Positions 35,749-44,080 of a stretch of DNA of 64,000 bases are shown here, in pieces (the stretch's first letter is position 1; each line of letters opens with the position of its first letter). The translations under genes were made by a program, and so were the position numbers. The DNA comes from Lactonifactor longoviformis DSM 17459 (GTDB lineage Bacteria > Bacillota > Clostridia > Lachnospirales > Lachnospiraceae). The DNA lies in assembly GCF_900129135.1 (NCBI RefSeq), contig NZ_FQVI01000002.1, forward strand, positions 62,001-126,000. Direction: 5' to 3'. The notes beneath the pieces are model-generated. The model worked only from the letters and a program-made list of their open reading frames with translations, was not told the origin of the DNA and searched no databases.

Positions 35749-36657
35749 TTATTTATCATAATAGATATCATAGTGACCAAATCCAATCGTTGCACCTTTT
35801 CCCAGCCGAAGATAGCTCCCCATCTCCAGAACGGGCACAAACGGGGATAAGTCCCCTTCATACAAAATCCAACCCATTTTAGACGCGAGTTTCAATTTCC
35901 CATCCTGCTGGTTCATGGAATATCTGGAGAAAGGGATCTCCCGCCAGGATTCCCCTGCCACCCTAATTTTCGCAGCCTGACACATCATCTCTTCTATATC
36001 CCACTCCAGTTTAAAATCCGTATACTTCGCTGTCATAAGAGAGATTCTCCGGATCAAAAACTGTATTACCATGTCAAAAGGCAATTTTTGAAACAATTTA
36101 TTGCCAGAGACAACCCTTAAAGGTGTGTCAAAAACAAGGCAGGCATATGCGGCGTTCCGTTCTTTTATAGAGACTGCTCTGGGCATTAGATTGCGAATCC
36201 AGCTATTTCCGCTGGCGTAAATCAATCTTCCGGAATCCTGATCCGTAACATGCACGAGCCGAAACGGTATTCTTTCCGCGCCCCAGCCTTTCTGTTCCGC
36301 CGCAATCAATGCGTCTAAATAGACTCCCGCATGCTCTGTTCCACTGCCAAATAAGGTAATATCAAAGACACAATAATCTCCGACCTCCCATTTTTCCTTG
36401 CCTTGACCGTATACATAAATAGTATATGGATTCACTGCCCCCGCTTCGCCGCCAGTATTGCTGAAGCATTGAACATACTGGCAAGTCCCTCTATCATCAC
36501 ACAAAAAGCACTTTACATTTCTGTGATGACAATAGAATTCATGAATGCAATGCCCCATGATCCCACGTATCGTTGAGCCCAAGTAGGCTGGAAGTATCCC
36601 GCCTCTTAAACATTCATAACTCACATGTAACGTTAATATTTTCATAAACTCAAACAT
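35749..36657 (-). CDS. cas6: Cas6-like CRISPR RNA processing endonuclease
   Basis: The 302-aa RAMP protein begins with HVSYECLRGGILPAYLGSTIRGIMGHCIHEFYC and has four cysteines (CFLC ... CQYVQC) near residues 50-65. It ends with the Gly-rich loop YLRLGKGATIGFGHYDIYY, the pattern of Cas6 RAMP proteins. It would cut CRISPR precursor RNA, which implies that an array exists elsewhere or that another RNA is processed. It is the first gene of the operon. Confidence 0.82.
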   Translation of the reverse strand: MFEFMKILTLHVSYECLRGGILPAYLGSTIRGIMGHCIHEFYCHHRNVKCFLCDDRGTCQYVQCFSNTGGEAGAVNPYTIYVYGQGKEKWEVGDYCVFDITLFGSGTEHAGVYLDALIAAEQKGWGAERIPFRLVHVTDQDSGRLIYASGNSWIRNLMPRAVSIKERNAAYACLVFDTPLRVVSGNKLFQKLPFDMVIQFLIRRISLMTAKYTDFKLEWDIEEMMCQAAKIRVAGESWREIPFSRYSMNQQDGKLKLASKMGWILYEGDLSPFVPVLEMGSYLRLGKGATIGFGHYDIYYDK

Positions 36658-36899
36658 AGCAATAGGATCCTCCTGCTATCCACCTTCAAAATTAATCCGT
36701 ATTTTCATCCCGATATGATAATTTACAATCCCAGAATAAGCGTCTCATCCTCAAATAATCTTCTGGTATTCGTATCTTTTTCACTTTTCTCCAAACATAA
36801 ATTCCGCTATCTTTGCTTTCCCTTCATATAATAACTCTTCCAAATTCTTAATATCTGTACGTTTTAATGATTTAGAAATAACTCAACCGTTTTTACCGA

Positions 36900-37380
36900 A
36901 CTTTTTGCTTCATTCAATCTTAGATGTATATTTTTCCTCAAATTCAGTTTCAAATACCATCAGGATGCTTGGCCCAGTCCACCATCATCATAGGGATTTT
37001 CCGTTCCGCTTATCTCTCTGCAAAATCAAGATATATCTGTTTTTATAATATTTCATTCGGTGCATTGCTCCATGTCTACAATCCCATATGCTCTTTTTTA
37101 TGGTCTGCTCTTTCTATAGCAATTTCCACCGCTGTATGTACCTTACAGACAGCTTTCGGTATCTATAAATATCAGTAATCTTTTGATAGAATTTCCGCTT
37201 ACAGGCACGAATCTCATTTAATAAATATTCAAAATGCTCTTCGTCAAAAAATCTGTCCATTCTCCAAACGACTCTTATCCAGAACATACCCATGAATCGT
37301 TTAGGTTCTTATTTCCTTTATAGCCCACTGACGAAACTGTGTGGATCTCAGAAAATTAACACGATAACCTACTGATTCTT
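36900..37380 (-). pseudogene. Decayed rhuM gene
   Basis: On the minus strand pieces in several frames read ESVGYRVNFLRSTQFRQWAI, then RFFDEEHFEYLLNEIRACKR and FYQKITDIYRYRKLS. Further pieces are HMGL, TWSNAPNE and AERKIPMMMVDWAKHPDG. All follow the order of RhuM-family proteins with stops and frameshifts between them. The remaining gap from 36660 to 36900 has one more coding-like piece (LKRTDIKNLEELLYEGKAKI) that I cannot assign. No CRISPR repeats are present in this 787-bp gap. Confidence 0.75.
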
Positions 37381-37444
37381 TAACTGCTTAATTGTAACCT
37401 ACACAAATAAATTTTATATGTAAGTAATATAATATCTGATTACT

Positions 37445-38317
37445 CTAAATTGATAAAAACCAGGCATCGTCAATTATATAATCATTAACCGGAGCAACTC
37501 CTAATTGCAACTCACGCAATTTTTCTACCAACTCATCCCCATCAATTAGATCAATTGGAGTTGTTCCCGGTCTGTTCGCTTCTTCTATTGCAGAAGATGA
37601 AAATTTACCGGTTGTTATAAATAATCCCTTATCAGTTCTACCTTGCATAGCTCCTCTAAAATCTCTTATTTCACTGGCCGATACGGTCCCAACATATCTC
37701 TTGCATTGAAAAAGCATATGAAAACTAATTATTCCATTTAATTTTATAGTTCCCATTCCGTCTATACCACCATCTCCGGTTCTTCCTGTAACTTTTACTT
37801 GGGTAAACCCAGATTCCCTTAGCAATCTTTGAGTTAAACGTTCAAATGCATCCGGTTTCAGATTCTTTAATACATTTTTTAGTTTTTCACGCCATGTTTG
37901 AATTTCATCCGGCATATCAACGCCATCATTCTCCAGATTTTGATCCTCCAGACAAAATTTTTCAGTGTCCTTTACTTTTAAAGACGTCATTTCGCGAACT
38001 TTTTTTACTATTTCTTCTGACTTTATTGCCTGCAACTCACGTCCTGATGTAGTTAACGCCCATACCCCACGTGTAGAATTCTCTAAAATACCCACTTTTT
38101 TCATATACGTTCTTGTCCAAGCTAATCTATATTCCACTTCCGATTTACTGCTATCGCCATGCATAACAGCTAATATATCTGGAGACAATCCTAGTATTTC
38201 AATCGTTTTATCGTCAATTTCCTTTATTGTTCCCGAACCACCTAACTCTTTAATAGCTTGAAAAAGTTCTTGCATCATATCATTATAAGCAGGTATATTC
38301 ATCTTGTCTTTCGCCAT
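37445..38317 (-). CDS. mrr: Mrr-type restriction endonuclease
   Basis: The 290-aa enzyme has an N-terminal winged helix (Mrr_N, about 10-95). The C-terminal Mrr catalytic domain shows AFERLTQRLLRESGF, GDGGIDG with D186 and FQCKRY with the QxK motif at 204-206. Mrr cuts methylated DNA (type IV). It faces the same way as the type III operon and is intact, unlike the flanking genes. Confidence 0.92.
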   Translation of the reverse strand: MAKDKMNIPAYNDMMQELFQAIKELGGSGTIKEIDDKTIEILGLSPDILAVMHGDSSKSEVEYRLAWTRTYMKKVGILENSTRGVWALTTSGRELQAIKSEEIVKKVREMTSLKVKDTEKFCLEDQNLENDGVDMPDEIQTWREKLKNVLKNLKPDAFERLTQRLLRESGFTQVKVTGRTGDGGIDGMGTIKLNGIISFHMLFQCKRYVGTVSASEIRDFRGAMQGRTDKGLFITTGKFSSSAIEEANRPGTTPIDLIDGDELVEKLRELQLGVAPVNDYIIDDAWFLSI

Positions 38318-38595
38318 ATCTTTTATCTCCTATTCTTCCATAAAAAATTATGGAAACGCTTTGAAAAACAAATCTTACTATTTTCTATCACATTACAATT
38401 GAAATTCATAAAATAATAGAATCCCACTTGTCTACTCTATCTCTTGAAGTTTTATCTTCTCTTTCCCTTTCAAACCATAATTCCGCATTATTATTACCGA
38501 CTCCACATGTATTGAGTAGAAAATAATAATTTCACCAAGCTGCAATACTCCCTTTGACATAACTGCCTCTTCCTCAATCCTTCTCGAAGATATTT

Positions 38596-38841
38596 TTAAT
38601 ATTTCCTTCTTTTTTTCTTTTTGGTCAGTTTTATTGGCTCTGCAGTTTCCAACAGAAATAATTCGTTAGATTCTATTTGACGTATATTCTTAAGCCAAGG
38701 CCTTTTCTCTTCCTCATCAAATGTACTGTCAATTAATCTAATTATTTGACGTTTTTCCCACAAGTTTGACCTTGAAAAACTTTTACGTATTTCAAGCACA
38801 TCTTCTCGGTTAGCCAGACCATATAATGCATCTAATAACAC
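38596..38841 (-). CDS. Short fragment, possibly the C-terminus of a defense reverse transcriptase
   Basis: The 81-codon frame has REDVLEIRKSF, LWEKRQIIRLID, EEEKRPWLKNI and a Lys-rich end. Coding-like sequence continues upstream in frame (GDSGAYVGRVLLDALY) without a clear start. The layout resembles the C-terminal region of some Abi/DRT reverse transcriptases, but no RT core is present. It is likely a truncated gene. The 38318-38595 gap shows one more short coding-like piece (LWFEREREDKTSRDRVDKW) of unknown origin. Confidence 0.35.
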   Translation of the reverse strand: MLLDALYGLANREDVLEIRKSFSRSNLWEKRQIIRLIDSTFDEEEKRPWLKNIRQIESNELFLLETAEPIKLTKKKKRRKY

Positions 38842-38940
38842 TCTTCCAACATATGCACCAGAATCTCCCCAAAATAACTTTCCTCAAAAGTTTATCCAAT
38901 TTCCAGAATTTTTTGATGCTTCACCTCTTATTATTTCATT

Positions 38941-39858
38941 TTAACATATTCCCCCCGCCATTGCCATCTGAAAGCTCCCTATTTCCGTATAGCAAATTAT
39001 TAACCTCTTCTCATAAACATCTATTCTCTTTACTCTATCTTTTAGGACATTTTCATCATATTCCCCATTACACTCAGCTTTTCTCAGCATATCTCTTACA
39101 TATTGATCGTTCAATGTAGGTGAATTTTAGCACTCAGCCTTTCCTTTTTCCCTCCTTCTCCCACATCTCCATATAATCTTCCCACGCTCCGTTCTACGCC
39201 TGAATCCTCTCCACAATCCCTACATACTAATAAATTGCTAAGCAAATATTAGCTGCTATATCGGTTTCCACCGCTAATCTGGTTGCCATCAGCTGTTCTG
39301 AGCAGTCTGGCTTTATTAAGCATTTCCTCCTGCATCTTATCAAATATCTCCGGAGAAATAATGACCGGATGGCTTCCTTTCACATAATTTCTGGTACTCT
39401 GTCCTACCTTTTTCTTTCGTACACCATTCAGATAATCCTCGGTAAATATTTTTTGAAGCATCATATCTCCCTTATGCTTTTCATGCTTCAGCATTTGCTG
39501 GATTACATTTGAGTCCATACCGTATTACCTCTTACTGTTTCTATAACACTTTCCTCCAAATATCTTTTAAATATAATTCAAAAATTTAACGGACTATTTT
39601 AGCCTGCTCCGGGACAATTACAAATTCCCCTTCCACACACCGATACCTCATAAAATGTTTGTAGCTGCTAAATAACCCTTCCTCAAATATTCTTTTAATG
39701 CTCCACTGTATATTCTCACTCAAGTTTCTGCTTTCTTCTTGCCCCATTGCTCCTGATAAGGTTATCGCCGCTTCTACTTCCTTAACCCATTTCTTCCACA
39801 ATCCCAGAACACCCCTGAAAATACCCAACCTCATCTCATCCATAAGGAAAAGGCGCAA
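38941..39858 (-). pseudogene. Decayed large serine recombinase
   Basis: Three minus-strand pieces in different frames follow the order of large serine recombinases. They are TLSGAMGQEESRNLSENIQW with FVIVPEQAKIVR, then VRGNTVWT/SNVIQQMLKHEKHKGDMMLQKIFTEDYL, and last YDENVLKDRVKRIDVYEKRLIICY before the stop at 38941. The N-terminal catalytic domain with the active Ser is missing. It lies directly beside rlmD, which suggests that it marks an old insertion that founded or extended the island. Confidence 0.8.
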
Positions 39859-39913
39859 AAGCTAAAAGCCTTCACGCCTCTCCACACGACAACTATCCGA
39901 TCTCACCTAGTCA

Positions 39914-41308
39914 TCATTTAACACTCTTTTGCAACAGGACAATGCTTTCCGTATGCACCGTCTGACAAAATTGATCCACCCCTCCACATCTCTCCACCCG
40001 ATACCCATTCTCCAAAAACACTTCCAAATCCCTCGCCAAACTGCTGGGTTTACAGGAAATATACACAAGTCTGTCCACCCCGTACTCTATGATCTTCTTC
40101 AGGGCCTTCGGATGCACTCCGTCCCTGGGCGGGTCTAGTACGATGATGTCCGGCTTCTCCTCAATCTCATCCAACACCTCCAGCACATCCCCGGCAATAA
40201 ACCGGCAATTGGCAATGCCGTTCAGCGCCGCATTTTCTTTCGCCGCCTCCACCGCTTCTTCTACAATCTCCACTCCAATCACTTCCTTGGCCACCGGGGA
40301 AAGGATCTGTGAAATTGTTCCCGTTCCGCTGTACAGGTCAAACACGGTCATATCCTTGGTATCTCCTATAAACTCACGTGCTGTACGGTAGAGTACTTCG
40401 GCCCCAAAGGAATTGGGCTGGAAAAAGGAAAATGGTGTCACCTTGAACTTAAGCCCCATAATCTCTTCGTAAAAATAGTCCTTTCCATACAGAATCCTGG
40501 TCTCATCGCTCTGGACCACATCAGACAGAGAGTCATTGATAATGTGCAGAAATCCCACGATCCTGCCCTCCAGTGGAAGCCCGAGGACTTGTTCCACAAG
40601 TTCCGTCAAATCGTGTTCTTCCTGGCTGGTGGTTACCAGATTCACCAGGATCTCACCGGTTGTCTGAGCCCTGCGGAGGAGCAGGTGGCGCAGATAGCCC
40701 ACATGCTGCATTTTTTTGTAATACCCCACAGTTCGCTCCTGAAAATAAGCCAGGATACACATTAGAATTCTGGTGTAGTCCTCGTGCACCAGCTTACAGT
40801 CTGAAGCTGTCAGAACATCATAGGTGCTCCCCTTCTTATGTAGACCGAGTGACAGAGGACCGTCTTTGTATTCATCTCCGAAGGAGAATTCCATCTTATT
40901 CCGGTAGCCGAATTCCTGAGGACTGCCTTTGACGCCCTCAAATACATAGTCCGGGCAGCCATTTTCATCGGTTTGTCCCCCTTTTTGGATGGCCTCGTCC
41001 AAAAGATCTTTTACCTGTCTTTCTTTCATCTCCAGCTGTTTTTCATAGGACATGGTCTGGTACATACAGCCTCCGCAGGCAGGAAAGATACTGCACACAG
41101 GCTCCCTGGTTTCCAGGGGGGATTTCTCCAGCACTTCCAGGAGACGCCCTTCCATTTTATTCTTTCGCTTTTTATTTATCGCAAACCGGATCCTCTGGCC
41201 CGGTATTCCATTCTTGACAGTTATGGTCTGACCGTCGATTACCACTTTTCCCTTGTTGGGAAACTCTACTTTTTCAATGATTCCTTCACAAATATCACCT
41301 TTTCTCAC
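39914..41308 (-). CDS. rlmD: 23S rRNA (uracil-1939-C5)-methyltransferase RlmD
   Basis: The 464-aa enzyme has a TRAM domain (about 1-60) and an Fe-S cysteine set (CSIFPACGGC). The SAM-binding motif is FDLYSGTGTIS, and the RumA-type catalytic blocks are DPPRDGVHPK and YISCKPSSLARDL with the nucleophilic Cys. It modifies U1939 of 23S rRNA or a similar site. It marks the resumption of core genome after the island. Confidence 0.92.
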   Translation of the reverse strand: MRKGDICEGIIEKVEFPNKGKVVIDGQTITVKNGIPGQRIRFAINKKRKNKMEGRLLEVLEKSPLETREPVCSIFPACGGCMYQTMSYEKQLEMKERQVKDLLDEAIQKGGQTDENGCPDYVFEGVKGSPQEFGYRNKMEFSFGDEYKDGPLSLGLHKKGSTYDVLTASDCKLVHEDYTRILMCILAYFQERTVGYYKKMQHVGYLRHLLLRRAQTTGEILVNLVTTSQEEHDLTELVEQVLGLPLEGRIVGFLHIINDSLSDVVQSDETRILYGKDYFYEEIMGLKFKVTPFSFFQPNSFGAEVLYRTAREFIGDTKDMTVFDLYSGTGTISQILSPVAKEVIGVEIVEEAVEAAKENAALNGIANCRFIAGDVLEVLDEIEEKPDIIVLDPPRDGVHPKALKKIIEYGVDRLVYISCKPSSLARDLEVFLENGYRVERCGGVDQFCQTVHTESIVLLQKSVK

Positions 41309-41355
41309 AGGCTCTCTCCTTACTTCTCGTTATCTTATTATCTCCTGACAGAACG

Positions 41356-41387
41356 ATAGCCCCGGCACAGGTCTGCACCGGAGCTAT
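41356..41387 (-). terminator. Hairpin after the acidic-tail membrane protein gene
   Basis: ATAGCcCCGG pairs with CCGGaGCTAT just downstream of the gene that ends at 41400. The T run is poor. Confidence 0.45.
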
Positions 41388-41399
41388 TATTATCATATC

Positions 41400-41627
41400 T
41401 TACTCTTCTTCGTCATCCTCATCTTCGAAATAATCATCAAAGTCATCATCAAAATCCTCTTCGAAATCTTCCAAATAATCAGGTGTAAAGAAACGATATA
41501 CTGCATATGCGATTCCCGCAACTGCTGCTACAGCACCTATAATTGCCAATATCCAGAGAACCGTATTTTTATTTTTTTCTTCTTCTTTTTTCTGTAATGC
41601 TGCAAGAAAATCTTCCACTTTATTCAT
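41400..41627 (-). CDS. Small membrane protein with acidic tail
   Basis: The 75-aa protein has a charged helix (VEDFLAALQKKEEEK), one transmembrane segment (about 21-44) and a highly acidic C-terminus of Asp, Glu and Phe. Similar short proteins occur in Lachnospiraceae; function is unknown. The start is uncertain; an ATG four codons earlier has too little spacing from its GAGAGG site. Confidence 0.7.
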   Translation of the reverse strand: MNKVEDFLAALQKKEEEKNKNTVLWILAIIGAVAAVAGIAYAVYRFFTPDYLEDFEEDFDDDFDDYFEDEDDEEE

Positions 41628-41703
41628 TATATACACCATCCTCTCTTGTCGTTAGAGTTATTATACCACCATATGTGGGATTTTACCATCATTTCTGAAA
41701 ATT

Positions 41704-43914
41704 TTAGATTTTCTTGAGTTTGGCGAAGGAAGCAAACATTTTTTTCACTCCTGCCTTATCAAAATTGACGGTAACCTCGTAATCCTTTCCGCCTTCTGCG
41801 ATATTTTCCACGATCCCCACGCCGAATTTAATGTGTTTTACCGTGTCTCCTACGCCGTAGCTCAGTCCCTCTGATTTTTTCACTTCAAACTGCCGGGGCT
41901 GGAAGGCCTGACTTTTGAAGGCCTGGCGCATCTGCTGGAATCCGGAGGGCAGCGGGATATCTTTTACCTTCCTTTCCTGGAAGCTCTGTCCCATATCCAC
42001 CAGTTCTCTTGGAATCTCACGGATAAACCGTGATACTTTATTATACTGCGTTTCGCCCCGAATCATACGCTGCTGGGCACAAGTCAGGGTAAGATCCTTC
42101 ATCGCCCGGGTAATTCCCACGTAGCACAGACGGCGCTCCTCTTCGATTTCCGTGGGATCGTCTGCCACGATTGTCATATAGCTGGGGAAGATGCCGTCTT
42201 CCATGCCCGCCATATAGACATAAGGAAATTCCAGTCCTTTTGCGCTATGTAAGGTCATCATCAAAACCCTGTCACTGTTTGAATCCACAGTGTCAATATC
42301 CGCAATCAGCGCAACCTCTTCCAGGAATTCCCCAAGGCTGGGCGTATCAGTTCCCTCCTCATAGGTAACCACCTTAGTAATCAATTCATCGATATTCTCA
42401 ATTCTGGCATTGGCCTCGTCGGTGTCTTCGGCTTTAAGATCTGCTACATAGCCGGTTTCTTCTATAATATCATCCAACAGTTCTGTGACGGAGAGATACT
42501 CTGCCTTGCTTCTGAGACTTTGGATAAAGGTGACGAACGGACGAATTTTAGCGGCACCTCTTCCCAGAGAAGGAATCTCATCCGCAGTTCGCAGCGCATC
42601 GTAAAAACTAATGCCATTGGCATCCGCGTAGTCCTGGACCCGGGTGATTGTTGTCAGGCCGATACCGCGTTTCGGCACATTGATAATCCTTCTGACGGCA
42701 ATATCGTCTCTGGCATTGTCAACGGTTTTCAGATATGCCAGGAGATCCTTGATTTCCTTTCTGGCATAGAAGTTTACTCCTCCCACCATTTTATAAGGGA
42801 TATTGGACATAAGAAATTTTTCTTCGAACAAACGAGACTGGGCATTGGTCCGGTACAAAATAGCACAATCTTTGTAGCTGCATTCCCCCTCGCGGACCTT
42901 TTGGCTGATATCACCTGTGATATATTCTGCCTCTTCAAAGCCGTTCATAAACTGCCTGAAATGCAGAAGCGCTCCTTCCTCGTTGTCTGTCCAGAGTGTC
43001 TTGCTCTTTCGTCCCAGATTGTTACGAATTACCTCATTGGCAGAATTCAGGATATTCTGGGTGGAACGGTAATTTTGCTCCAATTTGATCACCTTGGCAT
43101 TGGGAAATACCTTTTCATAGCCCAGAATATTTCCTATATTGGCTCCCCGGAACTTGTAGATGGACTGATCGTCGTCGCCCACCACGCACAGGTTCTGATA
43201 TTTGGAGGCCAGAAGGCTGACAAACTTAAACTGCGCCGTATTGGTATCCTGATATTCATCCACCATCAGATACCGGAACCGTTCCTGGTAAGACTCAAGT
43301 ACGTCGGGGCAGGCCTGGAAGAGTTCTACGGTCTTTACAATGAGATCATCAAAGTCCAGAGCATTGTTCTTTTTCAGCTGCTTTTGGTATTCCTTGTAGG
43401 CAAGGGCTATCTTTTTCTTTCCAAAATCCCCCATAGTGCTGAGTTCATATGCCTCGGGGCTTATGAGCTCATCCTTGGCAGATGAGACAGCACTCATAAT
43501 CGCCCGCTCTTTGTATACTTTCGTATCAATATTCAGCCGCTTGCAGATATCCTTCATCAAGGTCTTCTGGTCATCGGTATCATAGATTGTAAAATTATTG
43601 CTGTATCCCAGGCGGTCAATGTAGCGTCTCAGGATTCTCACACAACTGGAATGAAAGGTGCTCACCCAGACGCTCTCGGCGCCGAAGCCCACCAGCTTAT
43701 CCACACGGTCCCGCATCTCCTCCGCTGCCTTATTGGTGAAGGTAATCGCCATGATATTCCATGGGTTAACTCCCTTTTCTTCTATCAGGTACGCAATCCG
43801 GTGCGTCAGCACTCTGGTCTTGCCGGAACCTGCTCCCGCCAGGATCAGCACCGGCCCCTCTGTCCGAAAAACCGCCTCCTGCTGCTGGCTGTTCAATGTA
43901 TCGTATATACTCAT
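41704..43914 (-). CDS. pcrA: ATP-dependent DNA helicase PcrA
   Basis: The 736-aa UvrD/PcrA helicase shows the Q motif LNSQQQEAV, Walker A GAGSGKT, motif II MVDEYQDTN and motif VI YVGITRAM. The C-terminal Tudor-like tail contains VKHIKFGVGIVENI. The start at 43914 fits a GGAG site; the longer frame adds two residues. It acts in DNA repair and plasmid replication. The similar tail in the SRA-like protein at 16.6 kb is notable. Confidence 0.95.
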   Translation of the reverse strand: MSIYDTLNSQQQEAVFRTEGPVLILAGAGSGKTRVLTHRIAYLIEEKGVNPWNIMAITFTNKAAEEMRDRVDKLVGFGAESVWVSTFHSSCVRILRRYIDRLGYSNNFTIYDTDDQKTLMKDICKRLNIDTKVYKERAIMSAVSSAKDELISPEAYELSTMGDFGKKKIALAYKEYQKQLKKNNALDFDDLIVKTVELFQACPDVLESYQERFRYLMVDEYQDTNTAQFKFVSLLASKYQNLCVVGDDDQSIYKFRGANIGNILGYEKVFPNAKVIKLEQNYRSTQNILNSANEVIRNNLGRKSKTLWTDNEEGALLHFRQFMNGFEEAEYITGDISQKVREGECSYKDCAILYRTNAQSRLFEEKFLMSNIPYKMVGGVNFYARKEIKDLLAYLKTVDNARDDIAVRRIINVPKRGIGLTTITRVQDYADANGISFYDALRTADEIPSLGRGAAKIRPFVTFIQSLRSKAEYLSVTELLDDIIEETGYVADLKAEDTDEANARIENIDELITKVVTYEEGTDTPSLGEFLEEVALIADIDTVDSNSDRVLMMTLHSAKGLEFPYVYMAGMEDGIFPSYMTIVADDPTEIEEERRLCYVGITRAMKDLTLTCAQQRMIRGETQYNKVSRFIREIPRELVDMGQSFQERKVKDIPLPSGFQQMRQAFKSQAFQPRQFEVKKSEGLSYGVGDTVKHIKFGVGIVENIAEGGKDYEVTVNFDKAGVKKMFASFAKLKKI

Positions 43915-44026
43915 ATGCATTCTCCATCTATCCTAATCATCCATCCTGCTAAACAGGCAATTTTCATTATAGCACAGCCCCTGCCTGAGATCCAGAAGTT
44001 CCGGGGAATCCCTATTGCCGCTGTAT

Positions 44027-44062
44027 AAAAAGCCCGGAGAACCCTTTGGATTCTCCAGGCCT
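44027..44062 (-). terminator. Rho-independent terminator of the LacI-type gene
   Basis: On the minus strand GCCTGGAGAATCC and GGGTTCTCCGGGC pair around AAA and are followed by TTTTTAT. It lies between the LacI-type gene and pcrA. Confidence 0.85.
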
Positions 44063-44080
44063 TATGTCCTGCCGCTTTTC

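Noticed and set aside
25695-37430. Shared 13-mer TTTATATGTAAGT at about 25697 and 37412 as island-edge repeat
   Set aside because: It is short, AT-rich and not tied to any recombination gene; chance is sufficient.
36658-37444. Possible CRISPR array or leader next to cas6
   Set aside because: I read the gap for repeats of 25-40 bp at regular spacing and found none. Most of it is decayed rhuM.
42520-43485. Long plus-strand frame of 321 codons inside pcrA
   Set aside because: It is antisense to a well-conserved helicase and has no family features or ribosome site.
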